This document shows positions 22,498-36,976 of a stretch of DNA of 64,000 nucleotides, in pieces. Source of the DNA: Capitella teleta (lineage: Eukaryota; Annelida; Polychaeta; Capitellidae); the NCBI GenBank assembly GCA_000328365.1, contig KB310318.1, forward strand, positions 176,401-240,400, read 5' to 3'. Both the position numbers and the translations under genes were made by a program. Under the pieces are notes generated by a model. The model ran no database searches. It saw only the letters and a program-made list of their open reading frames with translations, and was not told where the DNA came from. Positions within the stretch are counted from its first letter, which is position 1. Every line of letters starts with the position of its first letter.

Positions 22498-25400
22498 ATG
22501 CTAGGTGTATCTAGTTATATATAATATACATACATATTTTTTTATTTTTTTAATCACATTTTTAATTTTCAATTTTATTAATATTCTTCGTTTGTATAAA
22601 GACAGCCAAGGAGGTTGATGAACAAGGGGACACTTGGCAGGAAGGAAAAAATGACACAAATTTGAAGAAGGGAAAAAAGCCGTGAATATTCGGTCCAATA
22701 TTATGTTTCTCAACCGCCCAAGTTCTTCACTTCGTTGACCTTTCGTAACCTTTGCCCCACTTTTTCAGCTGACATTTTTTTCCCAGGAAGAAAACTAAAC
22801 GTACATCTGCAGCAAGAATCTCGATCAGAAACATGAGAAGACCACCATCTTTATTTACACCGTATATTACCAATATTTACCTTGTTAATCGATAAAAAGT
22901 ATTGAATCTGGACAGGTCTGTTGATACAGATATAATCGAAGAGAAAGGTAAGTTGATAAGTACTCATTATTAATCTTTCAATGTTGATTATTCGTTAGAT
23001 TATCGACATGGAATTTTAGGGAAATTGTGACGCGCATAAAAAGATTTAAAAGCCGATAGAATTAATGCAATTTCGAATCAATTTAAATCCAAGCATTTAT
23101 TCGATCGCTCTCTGCGTTCATATTGCTTAAATGTATAATTAGTATACTTAAATTAAAGTATTTCGTTGATGTTAAATCACGCAGTTTATTTGCTCCGCAT
23201 TCAAAATTATTATAAATAGACTGTATATCAACTAAATGATAATTATTTTCATTGTGTATATACTATGATCTATTAGTATAAATATTATCTATTAGTAAAA
23301 ATATTAGAATTTACGTTTTATATATTTTTCCCAATTATATTGATCGAAATTATCACTATCGATAATTCGTTTTTATTCTATTCAAAAGTTCTTCGTTAAA
23401 ACTAATTTATCATCTTGACATAAATTTCCTCGTAATTTAATCGGATTTTTGTATTATCTCGAAATCATTTTTGGAAACGCAAATTATTATTACAAATCAA
23501 TGCTACGATAAAGTGGCTGATGATAATCTTTTTTTTTTTATATAATTTTTTTTTATATATCAACACATTTTATTCGTTATCAAAACCTGAACAAAGTGAA
23601 GGAATTATGTCTATAAACAATGCATTTCCATTGTGAGTTTTAAATTAATATAAATATAATTCAAAATACAGAAAAAAAAATAACCGTTAATAGTAAATAC
23701 GAAATGAAAACGAACGAAATTCACAATATTCTAGAGAAGGCACCATGTTTACACGTCACTTCAAAGCGGCTATATTTCCTTTAAACGTCAAACGTCATCA
23801 AAAGAACCGCTTTCTAAGAGAAAAAAAAACTGGGCTTATCTCTGTTACCATGACAACGTACTTCTGACGGAAATGTCAAGCGAGAAAGACAGTTAATTGA
23901 CAACCTATTAAGCGAGACGATATCACGATGCTCGATGAGAGGACATTCGTGTGTTGAACGACAGACGCATTATGCAGTTATAGAAACCGAATAAAAAGCT
24001 AATCAAACAAATAATAATTATTACCTCAAGGTGATGTTGACTGCCTAAAAGACCAAAAAGTGCAAGGGGCCTGGAAAGACACGCAAAACGAAAAATATAT
24101 ATTAACTGAGATGTGAAATAAATTGAAATACAATGTATGATAATTTCAATGGAGGGAGTATATCATCAAGCCGTTTACAGGGGAAAAAATAAAATAAAAA
24201 ATAAAATCGCATTGATGAATGATGATTGGTGAAGCAATGTGATTCATTTAATAAACATTTTCATCAAGTTAAAATGATACGAAGAAACGAAAACGAAAAT
24301 ATATAGAAAATAATCTGAAATGTTTGATGAAATAATTATTTCTCGATTGTTACTGTAATGTGATTGATTGCTGAACCTAATGCGCTTTGATTATATAAAT
24401 TAAACGAAAAAAACTAAATACATTGGTGATTCCAGTGAATTTAGCGCCTTGCAGCATGGTTATTCCATTTATTGTTACTATTGGCCATTTAGCAAGTGTC
24501 AATCTGCACTGTCGTCTTTGTGCTTCTTTGTGAGACAAAATAACCCTTGCACAGATGGAATGGACACGAGAGAGGCGACAGAGGGTGCAATCGCAAGCGC
24601 AAACTTCCTCTCATGCGGCGAAAATCGAGAAATCAGACATAAAAAAGCAAAGGAAATCATCTCTTTGAAGGCTCGGAACTGAGAAGACAAAGAACTCGAC
24701 CAATGCCACAATCGGGTAATGAATTATCTCCTATACATAGCTAAAAGTATGTGTGTTTTACAGCATAAATACATGCATGTATTGTCAGTGAGAACATGCA
24801 ATTTCATGGCCATTCGCATCAATGGAGATGCCAACAATTCTCTTCTCGCCTTTGATCTGAGCGCCAACAATTCCATTGAATGGATCCGCATGTCAAGTCA
24901 AATTCTATCGCTTATGATCTTGCTTGACCCCGAGGTCAGTGCCTCTTTTCTCAAAGAAAACAGCAGGATATAGGGAAGGGGGAGGGAAGGAGGGATGAGG
25001 CATCGCTGCTGAAAGACTTGGGGAATGTTGGTGTCAAATCTGACAGCTCAGATCAGAACGGAAGCAGAGTGGGGGTAGGGATTGAGGAGCAGGAGGAAGA
25101 AGAGGAGGGTGGAGGTGGGAGGAGGTATAAGGAACCGGATGAGTAGGAGGAGGAGTAGTAGGGAAGAAGAGGGTGAATCATAAGGGAATGTGTTGGTTGA
25201 GTCTCTATGACTGTTATAATGGTCACACGTGGTGAATATTAGGGTAATTAATCGAAGATGGTAATTATACAGATGTTCTCACAACGGCGGCACTATGCTA
25301 TACTCATGCTGCAATCGACCCAGTATTCAGTAGCCTCCCTGGTGTAAGCGAAGCCCATACAATTGAGTCGGGATAATTCCACATGCTGGTGACAGAAGCG

Positions 25401-27464
25401 GCTAATTTTCACATCGCAGCGCCAACTGTCATAGACACGGATGATGTTTTCATACGGATATTTTTGCCACAACACAAGATAATGACTGACATGTCACTCA
25501 TCTGACGAATGTTGAGGCGGAAACTGTCAGCCATTCTGACAGCTCTTACTTTGAAAGTCTGTATCATATTGCTCTGAGCTTCTCTCTCCTGCTTCCCCGA
25601 CACTTGTCTCGCTTTCTATCGAGGGGTAATGATGGTTGTATGTATACCGACATTCCTCATCTACAATTAGCAATAATTAAATGACACATTTCATTGAACC
25701 TGGGATGCTTGTAATTTCCTATAGTCAACTTTCGGATATGCAGATTGAGTGGATATTTCATGTTTTAGGCAGACTGGGAATGTTTCATTTATGACCCAAT
25801 CGTGAACTTGTACAATGATTATGCAGGTTATTCAAGAGCATGCGCAATCCAGGCAGAGATGGGAAATGGTTGTACGGGAGGGGAGGGGGTGCATGAGAGT
25901 AAACAAAAGGGGAAAGGCCGAAATTAGGCGGATGGAGGCAAGGGACTAAGCAGGGCTATTTTCCGCAAACATCCCGGTCTCCCAGGGCAGATGTCAAACT
26001 GTCAGAGGAGAGAGCGACTCTGACCAGCTACCCCCCCTCCCTCCCTATCTGCCCTGCTCTTCCAATCCAAATTCATATTCCTCTCTCAATCCCTTTATCG
26101 CTGCCAAAATTATCTTTATTTGTTTTTTTTTTTTTTTTTTTTCGGGTAAATAAATTGCTTTTTTTTTTTTTTTTTTTCATTGAAATATTAATCCATTTTT
26201 TCTTTTTTTTTTTGCGCATCCTGATGAAATATAAGGCATCTGCCAACACCCCCTCCTATCTGTTCATCTCATCATCAAATGAGACATGTGCATGCCTGTT
26301 TACGTCTGGGAAACCATGGAAACCCACCGAAGCATAGCAACGCCGACAGCGAGAGGCGGGGGAACTCGACGCCAGGCTTTCCTCCCCTCTCGAAACCCAA
26401 TCCAAAAGTGCCGCGCGGCAGGGTTGTTGGAAATTCTAGAAGCTCCACAGCTGGAAATCGGTGCCATGGACTGACGGAAGTCTGCTGCGAAGGAGCTGCA
26501 GATGTGGCGCCGCTCGGGAACGGAGCGCATCAATCGTCGCCATGACAACGCGTTACTAAGGCGACTCTCATGATTAAACCTCAAAAATTGATTGTTAAAA
26601 AATTTCTTCCATTGGATGATACCAGAGGAAATATTTTAGCACACTCTAACGAATTAAATGTACATTTGCATTCGTCTTCCTTTCTTCGTTTATGAACGAT
26701 TTCACTTTTTTTTAAACTTTTTTTTTACAAACATTTGTATATTTTATTCCCTCGATCTGTTCAAGTGGCAGAGGGTGTCTTTAAGCGAAACACTATGCCT
26801 GAACAGCCTGAAGCTCACGTGATCTCGTTAACTAATTAGTTCAGATCGAAAAAGTTAAGTTAATTAATCACCAAAGATGAGGAAATTAGCTCTGGTTGTC
26901 ACTCTAACACTCAGCAGTAATCAATCACAATAATGTCGTTGCTATGACAACAAGTGAGCTTTTAGGAATTCGTTTCTAATTTTATGTTTTATTATTATTT
27001 TTTATTTCGTTAAATACTATTGTAAATATAATATCATAAAATTAGTGCAGGCCTATCCAAATATCTAAGAAAAACACATTACCTACATAACGTAAAATTT
27101 ATCTAGAGCTGTAATTGAGTATATATTAGTGCAACCTAGACATATTTTCATTACGCAATATTATGAATATATCCCATGATATGTAAATAGAAAACAATAT
27201 TACCTAGTCTCTAGAACTCAATATTACCAATCAATAACATAACGCTATGTTATCTTGACAGATACACACTCTCACAACTTATAATTAATTATTAACGGCA
27301 TGTCATGAATATATATCTCTCAAAAATCGATCAGAATTATGATCTCGGATATAGCGTACCCCAGAAACGAAGTTCGTTCAGTAAATATAGCTAAACGTCA
27401 AGTATCAAAATAGGAAAGCTAAACAAACACACAAAATAAACACAAGCACGTGCTAGCAACTCAC

Positions 27465-27716
27465 CTAAACAATGCATACAATTGCTGATTGACAAGCGAG
27501 CGATATATAATATATATTTTTCCCTTAGTTTTCAAGTTGTCAATTCTCCTTCCGACTCGCGATGAATAATCACCTTGGCGCGCTTGTCTCTCAGCGATGA
27601 AGCACCACTAAGCGCTCACCTTTGCCCTCTGTGAGTACTACAGCCTTGCTCATTAAATATGCACTCATGCGCGGTAAATCTCAGTCGCTCATTGGATGAT
27701 TCACCTCGACCACGTG
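27465..27716 (-). promoter_or_regulatory. Candidate distal minus-strand promoter and noncoding first exon
   Basis: In minus sense the order is E-box CACGTG (27716-27711), CCAAT (27695-27691), TATA-like TATTTAA about 30 bases further, then a CpG-containing stretch ending in TTTAG|GTGAGT, with the exon end at 27465. This is a complete-looking core promoter plus first exon with a good donor. It points toward Hox3, whose coding start is 10.3 kb downstream, so it could be an alternative 5' UTR exon of Hox3 or a separate noncoding RNA. The evidence is motif order only. Confidence 0.3.
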
Positions 27717-30700
27717 GTCGGATGTGGTTTTGTTTTGATAGCTATCTCATTATTGGCCATTGGAAGAACCACCATTCACGCTTTGGTGATTCTTACTACG
27801 AATGATAATAATACAGGGAGGGGGGGGGGGCAGGCGTAGGTGGCTAATTACTAATTTGGGTCCCTGGTTGTCTTTCATTAATACGTTAATTACTTATTTA
27901 ATCAAGTCAAATGTTGAAATTATATGTCAATTTATTGCATTAAGCCTGACGTTGTTCGATGCAGATTTCTGGAATTTATTATTAATTGCAGTTAATAGAG
28001 CACGTTGTGGCAAATTGTGGAGTATACGATTCAAACTAGTAATTAAGTAATTAATTAGTGACCAATCAAATGATTAGGGTTCAGGTTTCGAACAAGTCTA
28101 CAAAGTATGGTAAATTCTCACTCACTTCTGATATCTTCGTGATTAGATAATCCGAAGAGTTAAGTCCGGTTAGCAGTATAATCCGAAGGCTCACTGGCGA
28201 AGTTGGTGCCAAAGTGTTGCGACCTCTCCATTGGAGAGAGATAATATAGTGAGTGAGAGAGAGGAGAGGGGAGGGGGTGGCGTCAAGGCATGATTGGCAG
28301 TGACGTGGCGTGAATAAATTATAGGAACTTTTTTTTCCTGCCTTATATATATTTCAGACTGATGCATTGTGTGGGCTTTATGGCATTCGACTGTGGGCTA
28401 TAAACGCCATTGTAATTCAAATTGATCCTCACTGATCTCTGAATGCCGCCGTTTTTATCGTAAGGAATCAAAGTCTGTGGAATTCTGCCTGATAATGACA
28501 TCACGGAGTTGCTTTGGAGGGGTAGGGGGGTGGGTTAGCCGAGAAATAGATGACATGATTGATATGGCAATTAGCTTATTAATCGGTAGACTGACTGACT
28601 GGTTGCTGCATAGAAATCCCTTCGTTGCCATAACAACAACAACACATGCTTAGCAACTGTTATGCTCAGCAACAACCTGTTTCTCCAGAACATGAATGAA
28701 AGAAGCAGTAAAATATATTTGTTTGCACCCTGTGACCTCTTTCGTTTATCGAGAATGTTGACCCAGAAGACGAGATGAGAAGAAAGAGGATGTGATGCCG
28801 TGGTACCGAGCTTAGCACACGTCGTTAAAACGCAAGATGCTGATTCGTTTAGTGCCCCACTCAACAGATAACTTCATCGCCTCCGCCTCCAATTCGGGAG
28901 GGTGCTACAAGAGACCCGTCTCTGCCACCCTGCCTGGCCTCTGCTCTGGGTACTTCGGACTTTATTTACATGGACATGTATTCATACAATTAATTTCTAA
29001 TCTACTTTGTAACGCATTGGTTTAAACCAAGACAATGTAGATTTGCATAAAAAAAAATTTAAAGAACTGAGAACAAATAAGTTTTCTGTCAAATCTGACC
29101 ATCCAACAAGGATAGCGATCAGGATCGAATAACTTAATTATCACAATTTAATCAAGGCATGATCGTAATGTAACCACGCACTAGTAATTGATAATTTATC
29201 TTCGGCTGTCAATTTAAAATGTTATCGGTGTTGACGTATTTTATTAATTATAATTATTATTTGATTGCAATTTAGTACCTAACACAAACACCGTAACAGA
29301 AAAACTGCAATTTCAATGTAATTAATGACATTTCTATCCATTTTGATTTTAGCAATGAGCTATATGTTCCTTTGAAACATACATGTATTTGTCAATGAAG
29401 CTTGGTAAATACCTCACAAATATTAAACATGCAGTGGCGCTTAATTGAGTTTTATTTACGCGCGTGGCTTTATCTGCTCAATAGCTAGTACGATAAGTCA
29501 AAAGGTGTGAATACAGTATGTAAGAAGGTGTAACTAAAGTATGTAAATGCTGTAGGCCATGCTCCGAGGGAGGCGTATTAAGGGAGGGGGGGGGGGGTGC
29601 TCAACTCCAAGCACGTTGACTTGTCAATGGTGATTAAGATAACATTCCTGCTGTCGTTCACCGCGCGTTAAAATCAACCTATTGGTTGCAATCGTTTCAG
29701 GTGCGTATGTTCAGAGAATAAATTACAATGAGCATTGTTTGAATATTACCAAGCGGGGGTCAGTTTCTGCAAAAGTATATTTTATTTTATTTTATTTATA
29801 TATTTTCGCTGACTCTTTCTGACTTTTGCGGTTCATGTTAGTAAAATGATATATTATAAACATTCGAGGAAGCAAGGTTACAATTGCACTCCTCTCACGC
29901 ACCGCGGATTCCCGCTCTCCTATATACTTCGTGCTCTCCCCTTGCGTGCAGCTTCCCCTTCCTTCGTTATCTCCGTCCAACAAGTGTTTTTAATTATGAG
30001 GTTTGGGATGCCATCGCAAGCGGATCTCGGTTTGAATTACTTGATAAGCTAACCAAGATCAAACGCACCGCCTCTCATCGCAATCATAAACGCTGTATAA
30101 TTGGATACCTGCCAAGGAATCCGATGCTCACGAGGTGTGCAGATGCATCAGTTGTCATGGGTACGGTCGCATGGCAACCGGACCGTCATGATTACCCCGC
30201 AAATAAAACATTATTAAAAATATAAATCCTGGGAAGGCATTCATTACTCATATTTTATACATTGATCGGTGTGTATATGGTATACACTCATCCATCCATC
30301 TTATGCTATTTAACACCTTAATTGTAGTACCAAAATCCTATATGAGATAGAAAAACAGATCAACTATGTAAGGACACTCATAACAGAGATGAAAAGAAAT
30401 CTCTATACGTTTTGAGTGGCGTCATTTCGCTATACAATGTATGCCCAGCCTTACATGAAAAGCCCGAAAGGTAAGCGTTTCCCTTTGATCTTTGAACACC
30501 CCTTCAAAATGTCATTTTGGAAACGGAATGATCAATTACTGGGCCCATGTAACTCAGACATTAAAGCCGGGGAAAAGAACTCCGCTTAAGGGTTTTTTTT
30601 TAAAGGCTTGTATTTTTGAGATTTAAAGAAAGAAACGAGATGTGTGGAGATGTTGAGAGAGAAGGAGAAGAAGGAGAGATGTGAGGTTCGGGTGCGGAGT

Positions 30701-33452
30701 TACTGTCTGATTTCGATTGCAGCTACCTGCTACAGGTGAGTTGCGTCATTGTTTAAGTCATTTAGAATAGACTGATGCAAAATATACTTGCGTCAATTGC
30801 TCTAATTATATCCCGGTAATTAATCAAAGCAAGTTGTGTATTAGCCAGGTGAATAAATCAATCAAACAAATACGTAGGTAGGCAGATGTACAAGTATACA
30901 GACAAGAGAAAAATATATATACATGTATTAATAGTTTTACCAAGAAAGAACAATTAATTATGAAATATTCAAATTAACCCAGAATTTAACGACAGGTACG
31001 TACGTTAGGTACACGATAGCATTAGCCTAGTTTAATTTTAAATTCAAAAATTCAAAATGGCTATAATTATGTACAACTGAAACTAACCTGCTTAGAAAAG
31101 CATATATCCTTCTCGCATATATCACCGAAACACACTGGCCAGAGGGGTGTCAAGAAATTCCATACAATCACATCAGGCTTTTACGACCAGCGCTTGTGGA
31201 CTTCTGATGCCTTTCTCTTTATACGCCATAAAGTGGCATTTTCCTGATAATGCCCCAATGAAAAGACCCCAAGTTGTAAAACCATAGAGCGCACGTCTGA
31301 GACCAGAAGCTTTTTAACCCCATGGCTCATAAAACGTGGCTGACGGATTGTAAATACATTTCGATTCTTCTGTGATTCCTGAGGAATTCCTTTTTGTTGA
31401 AACTCAATTTGCATTTTTTATCAGAGATGAAGATTACAAATTTAAGAGTATTTGAAGTCAGTGCTCGCGGGTGGGCATACGTGGGGATCTGCATGCATAT
31501 ACACGAGTATATTACAATATTAGTATACAGCCTCGTATGTTTGAGAAAACCTGTACACTGCATTGAATGGTGTTATGTGTTGGGGCGTACACACTTTCTA
31601 CCTGCAGCGATATAATCTACCGTAGATGTGTGTGGTATAAAGCAGCCAATCCCTGGTTAGCATCTGCTTAGAATATGAATAATTACTGGACCCATTTACC
31701 TGAAATATAAAGATAAGCAGTGAAACCTCAAATCTATAATTATGTAATCATATTAGGCTGAGGTGTGTATTATGCACGATTACCTATGCAAATGTATGAA
31801 TGATAGGCTTGACGTACTAGCTAGTAGCTGACATAAATCGTTGTATTTATTTATTTCATCATTTTGAATCCATATAATCATTGTATGCCGAGCGAAACTA
31901 TGTCTTAAGCAATGAATTATAATATTTTTCCCCCGTAATAATTCCATGCACGGTTACATAGAAAGTATTCACTAGCATTTATGTTTAGGAATCTTTGAGG
32001 GGAATAATGAACTGTCATAATCGAAGCAATATAAAATTTGGCTTCAATGGAAATTCTCTATTTTATAGTTGAAATGAGTTGAGTCGAAATTCAGCATGCA
32101 AGTGTTGAAAGTGTGGGCATTGAAATGCAGTTGTAAAAAGTTTAAATTTTATGATCGCTGTGACATGAGATGGAGGAAAGGCATGCATGCAGTTGCGCCC
32201 TGTAGTCAAGCACCTCTTGCGTGAATGGTACAAGACAGGTGAATCCATCAATCATTCAGGTGTTAAAATTCACCTGCACAGTTGACCAATCAAAGTGTAT
32301 ACAATGCCCTGGTATTAATCTTAATTAAGCCCTCATTAACCACGCTCGGCTATTTGTTTACAATTCACTGCGACAGTCTTGGATGAGCGCAGATCTCGCA
32401 GATCTATAACGCGACCAGATCAGGAACTATGGTAACCATGGAAACGCGATAGAGATCTTGGCAACAAAATTAAATTTCTTCGATTGTTGTGAGTGCCTTT
32501 TAATTCTCGGGGGATGGTGATCAGTGCCATTCGAGGGTTGTAAAACCGGGGAGGTAGGGTCGCCATTGCACGAAGATTATGGGCTTAAAAGTCAGTAAAA
32601 CTCGTATGTGTACATTCGGCATTTCGGTGCCTAACAATAGAAGGGCTGAGATTACAGACTAAGCCTATTGGATAATCCCTCAACATCTGTGTCCCATTCT
32701 ATCTGTCTCTCAGAATGAATGAACGGATGAATGAAATGAATGCCCGAATTTCCATCGCTGCCAACTCTTTATAACACTGCCGCATCATTGGGGGAGAAAC
32801 CGCGGCTCCAGTGATGGGCAGGGAGAGAGGGGGGTTGCATGCTAGCAGACAGGTGCGCCGGTGTGACAGCCTCCCGCAGGCACCTGATAACGCTGGCACA
32901 TATTGAAGACATTGAAATATTATTGAGTTCAAGCCTGTGCGGCTAATCTGTGTTTGGTAGATATATCTTGCAAGTGGAGAAAATGATACGAGGCGTGGAT
33001 ATAAATAATATAGTACAAGGAGGTTAAATACACGTTACCTGGTCATTGATCTGCAAGTCTGCGATAACACCTGGCTGAACTTGATTGGGTTATTTCCCTT
33101 ATTTATAATAATAAATATTACTCGCATTTAAAACATTATCGGGTGGATGGCCATGCTCTTATGGGTTGGACAATAACCGTGATTGCATCGTGTACTTGTG
33201 CCACAGTGCGCTAACTACTCTTGCAATACGGACAAACATTTAATTAAGAAAGCTGAAAATAGAGGAGAGACGAGGAGAGGTGAGGGCTGAGAGGAGGGGA
33301 ACAAGTGTAAACAATTCGCAGGAACAATTAGGTTGGTATTAGCTGTGTTTGCGAACCTGATTGTGCGACCCAGCCACTTCTGACGGAGCCTATTTGAGAA
33401 ATTTCCTAAACATGTCAATCAAATGCTATAGCAACTAACCAAGCGTAGTTGC

Positions 33453-33466
33453 GTTGCTAGGCAACC
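33453..33466. promoter_or_regulatory. RFX X-box palindrome
   Basis: GTTGCTAGGCAACC. Near-identical forms occur at 2926-2938 and 35884-35897. Confidence 0.5.
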
Positions 33467-33815
33467 GCTCTCCCGGTCGTGCAAAACAAACCCGACGGCG
33501 TGCATGCATTATTGAACGCACGCGTGTTGTGCGTGCAACTGTTGTGCGTGATTACTTAACAGAGTGTGTGTACATGTTGCAGGACTTGTGTATCGAAATA
33601 ATTAATCAGTTCAATTGACAATAGCTTGATTAGCAACGATTCCATGTAGTTAGGTGTGCTACTGTTCAGTTTAATTTATTCTGTATTCATTTGCATTGCT
33701 AACAGGTTGAACAAATTTCCATTTGAGATTTAGTCCAAGCGATTTGTTTAAATATAAAACTTAACTGATTAAATTATTTGTGACATATAGATGCGTGCTT
33801 TAACAAAAATTCTGA

Positions 33816-33968
<153 letters not shown>

Positions 33969-35522
33969 ATGTCATAAATATTAAGTGAAATCAACCATTT
34001 TAAATAGTCCCATCTTCTTAATCCAACGAACAAAAAGGTAAATTCAGATATTCCGAGCTGTAAATTCGTTTATAAAGCAGTGATGATTATGCATCAATCA
34101 GAGGTGCATGGCGGAATCGGCCATTTAACCCTCGCGAATCATGCTCACTTTCACAAGCGCCCATAAAACCACCCCAGTGACTGATTTATAGAAGAAATAT
34201 GATGGGCAATAAAACACTTGTGAATGCATTAGTGGCATATGGAGAAATCACTCAGTTATCGCTCATTTTTTCTCTTTTATCACTCACTCAATTAGTTGCT
34301 TGTGAAGATAGTGTCAACTTCAGGGTTGGAATGACCTAATTAATTTGGAAATTGTTTAATCGATCATAATTACCAGGTTATTGGTTAAATGCATGCTATG
34401 TTATGTTGTTATACTACGGTATCAAGTGCCGAGATTGTTCTTTTTACGGTGTCATATTTATGGCTATCGGTTTCACTTTTATTGCAGCTTAACTATAATA
34501 GTGTTCAAATATACCGATAAGTCATAAAATAATAAAATAAACGGGATTTGAACAGTTAGCTTATTGTAAGACTATATGCTAGGGAATTCAATGCTAAAAT
34601 GGCAATTATGCCATGGAGTATTATTGTTTACAATATTATATTTATAATGTATCTTAATTTTTACAACCTTGCACACAATCTCAGTTTAATATTTATTATG
34701 TCGTTATTTAAAAAAAAATATCTTCTTTTCCTTTTCTGTTTTTTTTTTCTGTTTTTTTTTTTTTTTTTCTTTTTCTTTTTATCTTTTTCTGAGATACTTA
34801 TTGTGGATTTAGTAAGTGCTCTTCTATATAAACACTCAGCGTAGCAGGAACGTTGAAATGATGTCGCTGAAACCGGTTCGTATGCAAATGCGGTCTGTGC
34901 GAAACAGTGTCGCCCCCAAGCGGTGGCCGAATCAACTACTCGCTGTCGGTGCGATTCGCTTGTTTACCGCTGAGCGGGAGAGAGTGAGCGAATGAAAGAA
35001 CGAAACGGCGCTGGTCAATTTTTTCTTCGCTGATAAAATGACCCACGATGACAACGCGATGGTCAATTTTGAAGAGAGATGTATCAATTTTGCTGTTGCT
35101 ATGAGACCAGATTTAAAACGTAGCCTATGCAAATAATTAATGTTTATTAATGCTAAACCCGGAGTAACTAATAGATTATAATAACTGTATTAATAATTTT
35201 GGGTATATAACATGCCGTTTCAAAAAAAAATAAAATAAAAAAATAAAAATAAAATAAGAATAAAATAAATAAGATGCAACCTATTTTTAATTTGAACTTG
35301 TAATAGTTTGTACCAGGTATTTAAGAATTAATATCTTGTTATTCCTCGGCTTAAACATCCGAATCCATTGTGAATTCACAAGTGCTTCCTTCAAAGTATG
35401 TTCATATCAGTTCGTCTATGATGATTAAAACGCGAAAAAAATACTTTAATCTGTAGAAATATCAGCAATGTATGTATCAGATTGTGTTTCCCAGAAAGAA
35501 GCAGATTATATTTATTAAATTT

Positions 35523-35563
<41 letters not shown>

Positions 35564-35883
35564 TATGCGCGATGTTTTAAGTTATATCCCAACTCACTCC
35601 AGAGGCAATTTAGCAAATTACACTTATAATGTACATGCTGGTTGAAGGCAATAATTCGTAATCAGGATTGTTGTAGATTTGGGGAAAAATATGTGTCTAT
35701 AGGTATTTTTTCCTCTGTATTCAGCTTTGTATTATTGGCGTAGAAACACGCATAGACTGTACGCGGCTATACGCGCATTAAAAGTTTCCCGGTCACGAAT
35801 AATATATTTCCAGTCAAACCCGGACTTCCCAGCGGCGATTGCGCTTTGATAAATACTGACACAACTTCTGATATACAGTCACT

Positions 35884-35897
35884 GTTGCCAGGCAACC
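35884..35897. promoter_or_regulatory. RFX X-box palindrome
   Basis: GTTGCCAGGCAACC has perfect GTTGCC/GGCAAC arms. Confidence 0.5.
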
Positions 35898-36831
35898 GTG
35901 ATATACCAAAGTACGAGCGCAAACACTCGATAAATATGAGCAAATATGTAAATTAGATAAACACACTCTAAGGTTGCTATAATGATCGATAATGAAGATC
36001 ATTACGTACTGGAGAGAATCATAATGCAAATGGCTGTGGAGGAAAAACATATAAATCTTTCTCGCAAGTGCAGAAGGAGCGATTAATCAACTTTTTTAAC
36101 ACCTACCGCTTAGCTCACTTAACCTTTGACCCTGCCGAACGCTTCCTCTGCCGTCGTAATGATCACATAAAATGTCCTCCTCACATTCGTACAAATGATA
36201 ATTTTTTTCTTCGGTTCGATCACTGAATCGCTGTTAATCAATATCCAATGCGGCGATGAGGAGCGAGGCTCGTAAATTTATGCCTAAACTTTCGGCTTTC
36301 TCTCTCACTTGCTTTGGTTTATCTGCGCATCTGTCAAACCTTCCAGCCAATCACAATGATAGATTGCAGTCACGTGACCCTGGGACGGTGTACTGTATAG
36401 CGCACTGCCTGACCTTCTGCTCTGGGGGTAGGGTGCCTCTCCCGGTTACGTAATCCATTAGCCCTTCCCACTCGATTGCATTACGTCATTTGATTCGCTC
36501 ATCAACTTCGCTGCAACTTGCAAGCGTTTACAAACTTTGTTGCAAATTGCATTGCATTATGTATTGTTTTTATTTCGATTGTTTATTTATTTTGTGCCAA
36601 GAGGGAGTTTTCTGTCATTATTTGATTTTATTATTTATATAATTTTTTTGAATCAAGTTATATTATTTCGTTGAATTAAAACGGATTTTTTCTCCCTTTT
36701 TCGAAATGATGAGAGATGAAAGATATTAGTAGTAGAAAGACAACGAAAAAAACAAATAATAATAAAAATAAACATAAAAATAAAACATAAAAATAAAACA
36801 TAAAAATAAATAACCAACTCTTTTTTCCTTC

Positions 36832-36976
<145 letters not shown>

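Larger units (their letters stand above)
17484..26250. other. Noncoding region upstream of Hox3 (17.5-26.2 kb)
   Basis: No supported protein gene. It contains A-rich low complexity at 18206-18255, GGA-rich purine tracts at about 19055-19165, 20865-20931 and 25085-25165, and AATATA repeats at 22441-22497. Candidate regulatory sites are two PREP/PBX decamers (19358, 19389) and X-boxes at 19633, 21969 and 23844. A CTCF-like site lies at about 21932-21947 and a TCACGTGA at about 20960. Plus-strand 5' splice-like sites lie at 21083/21084, 22041/22042 and 22947/22948. A 14-bp perfect hairpin is at 21602-21634. The rest is plain AT-rich DNA. Confidence 0.6.
26251..33815. other. Noncoding region 26.2-33.8 kb
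   Basis: No supported gene. A GC-richer block at 26.28-26.56 kb carries X-box-like sites at 26309 and 26536, with another at 26938. A promoter-like block with a minus-strand donor is annotated at 27465-27716. Further X-box-like sites are at 28624, 30151, 30165, 32431 and 33453. A PBX/HOX site (minus) lies at 32245-32254. A plus-strand CAG|GTGAGT donor-like site is at 30735/30736 and a G run at about 29582-29597. The remainder is AT-rich and featureless to me. Confidence 0.6.
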
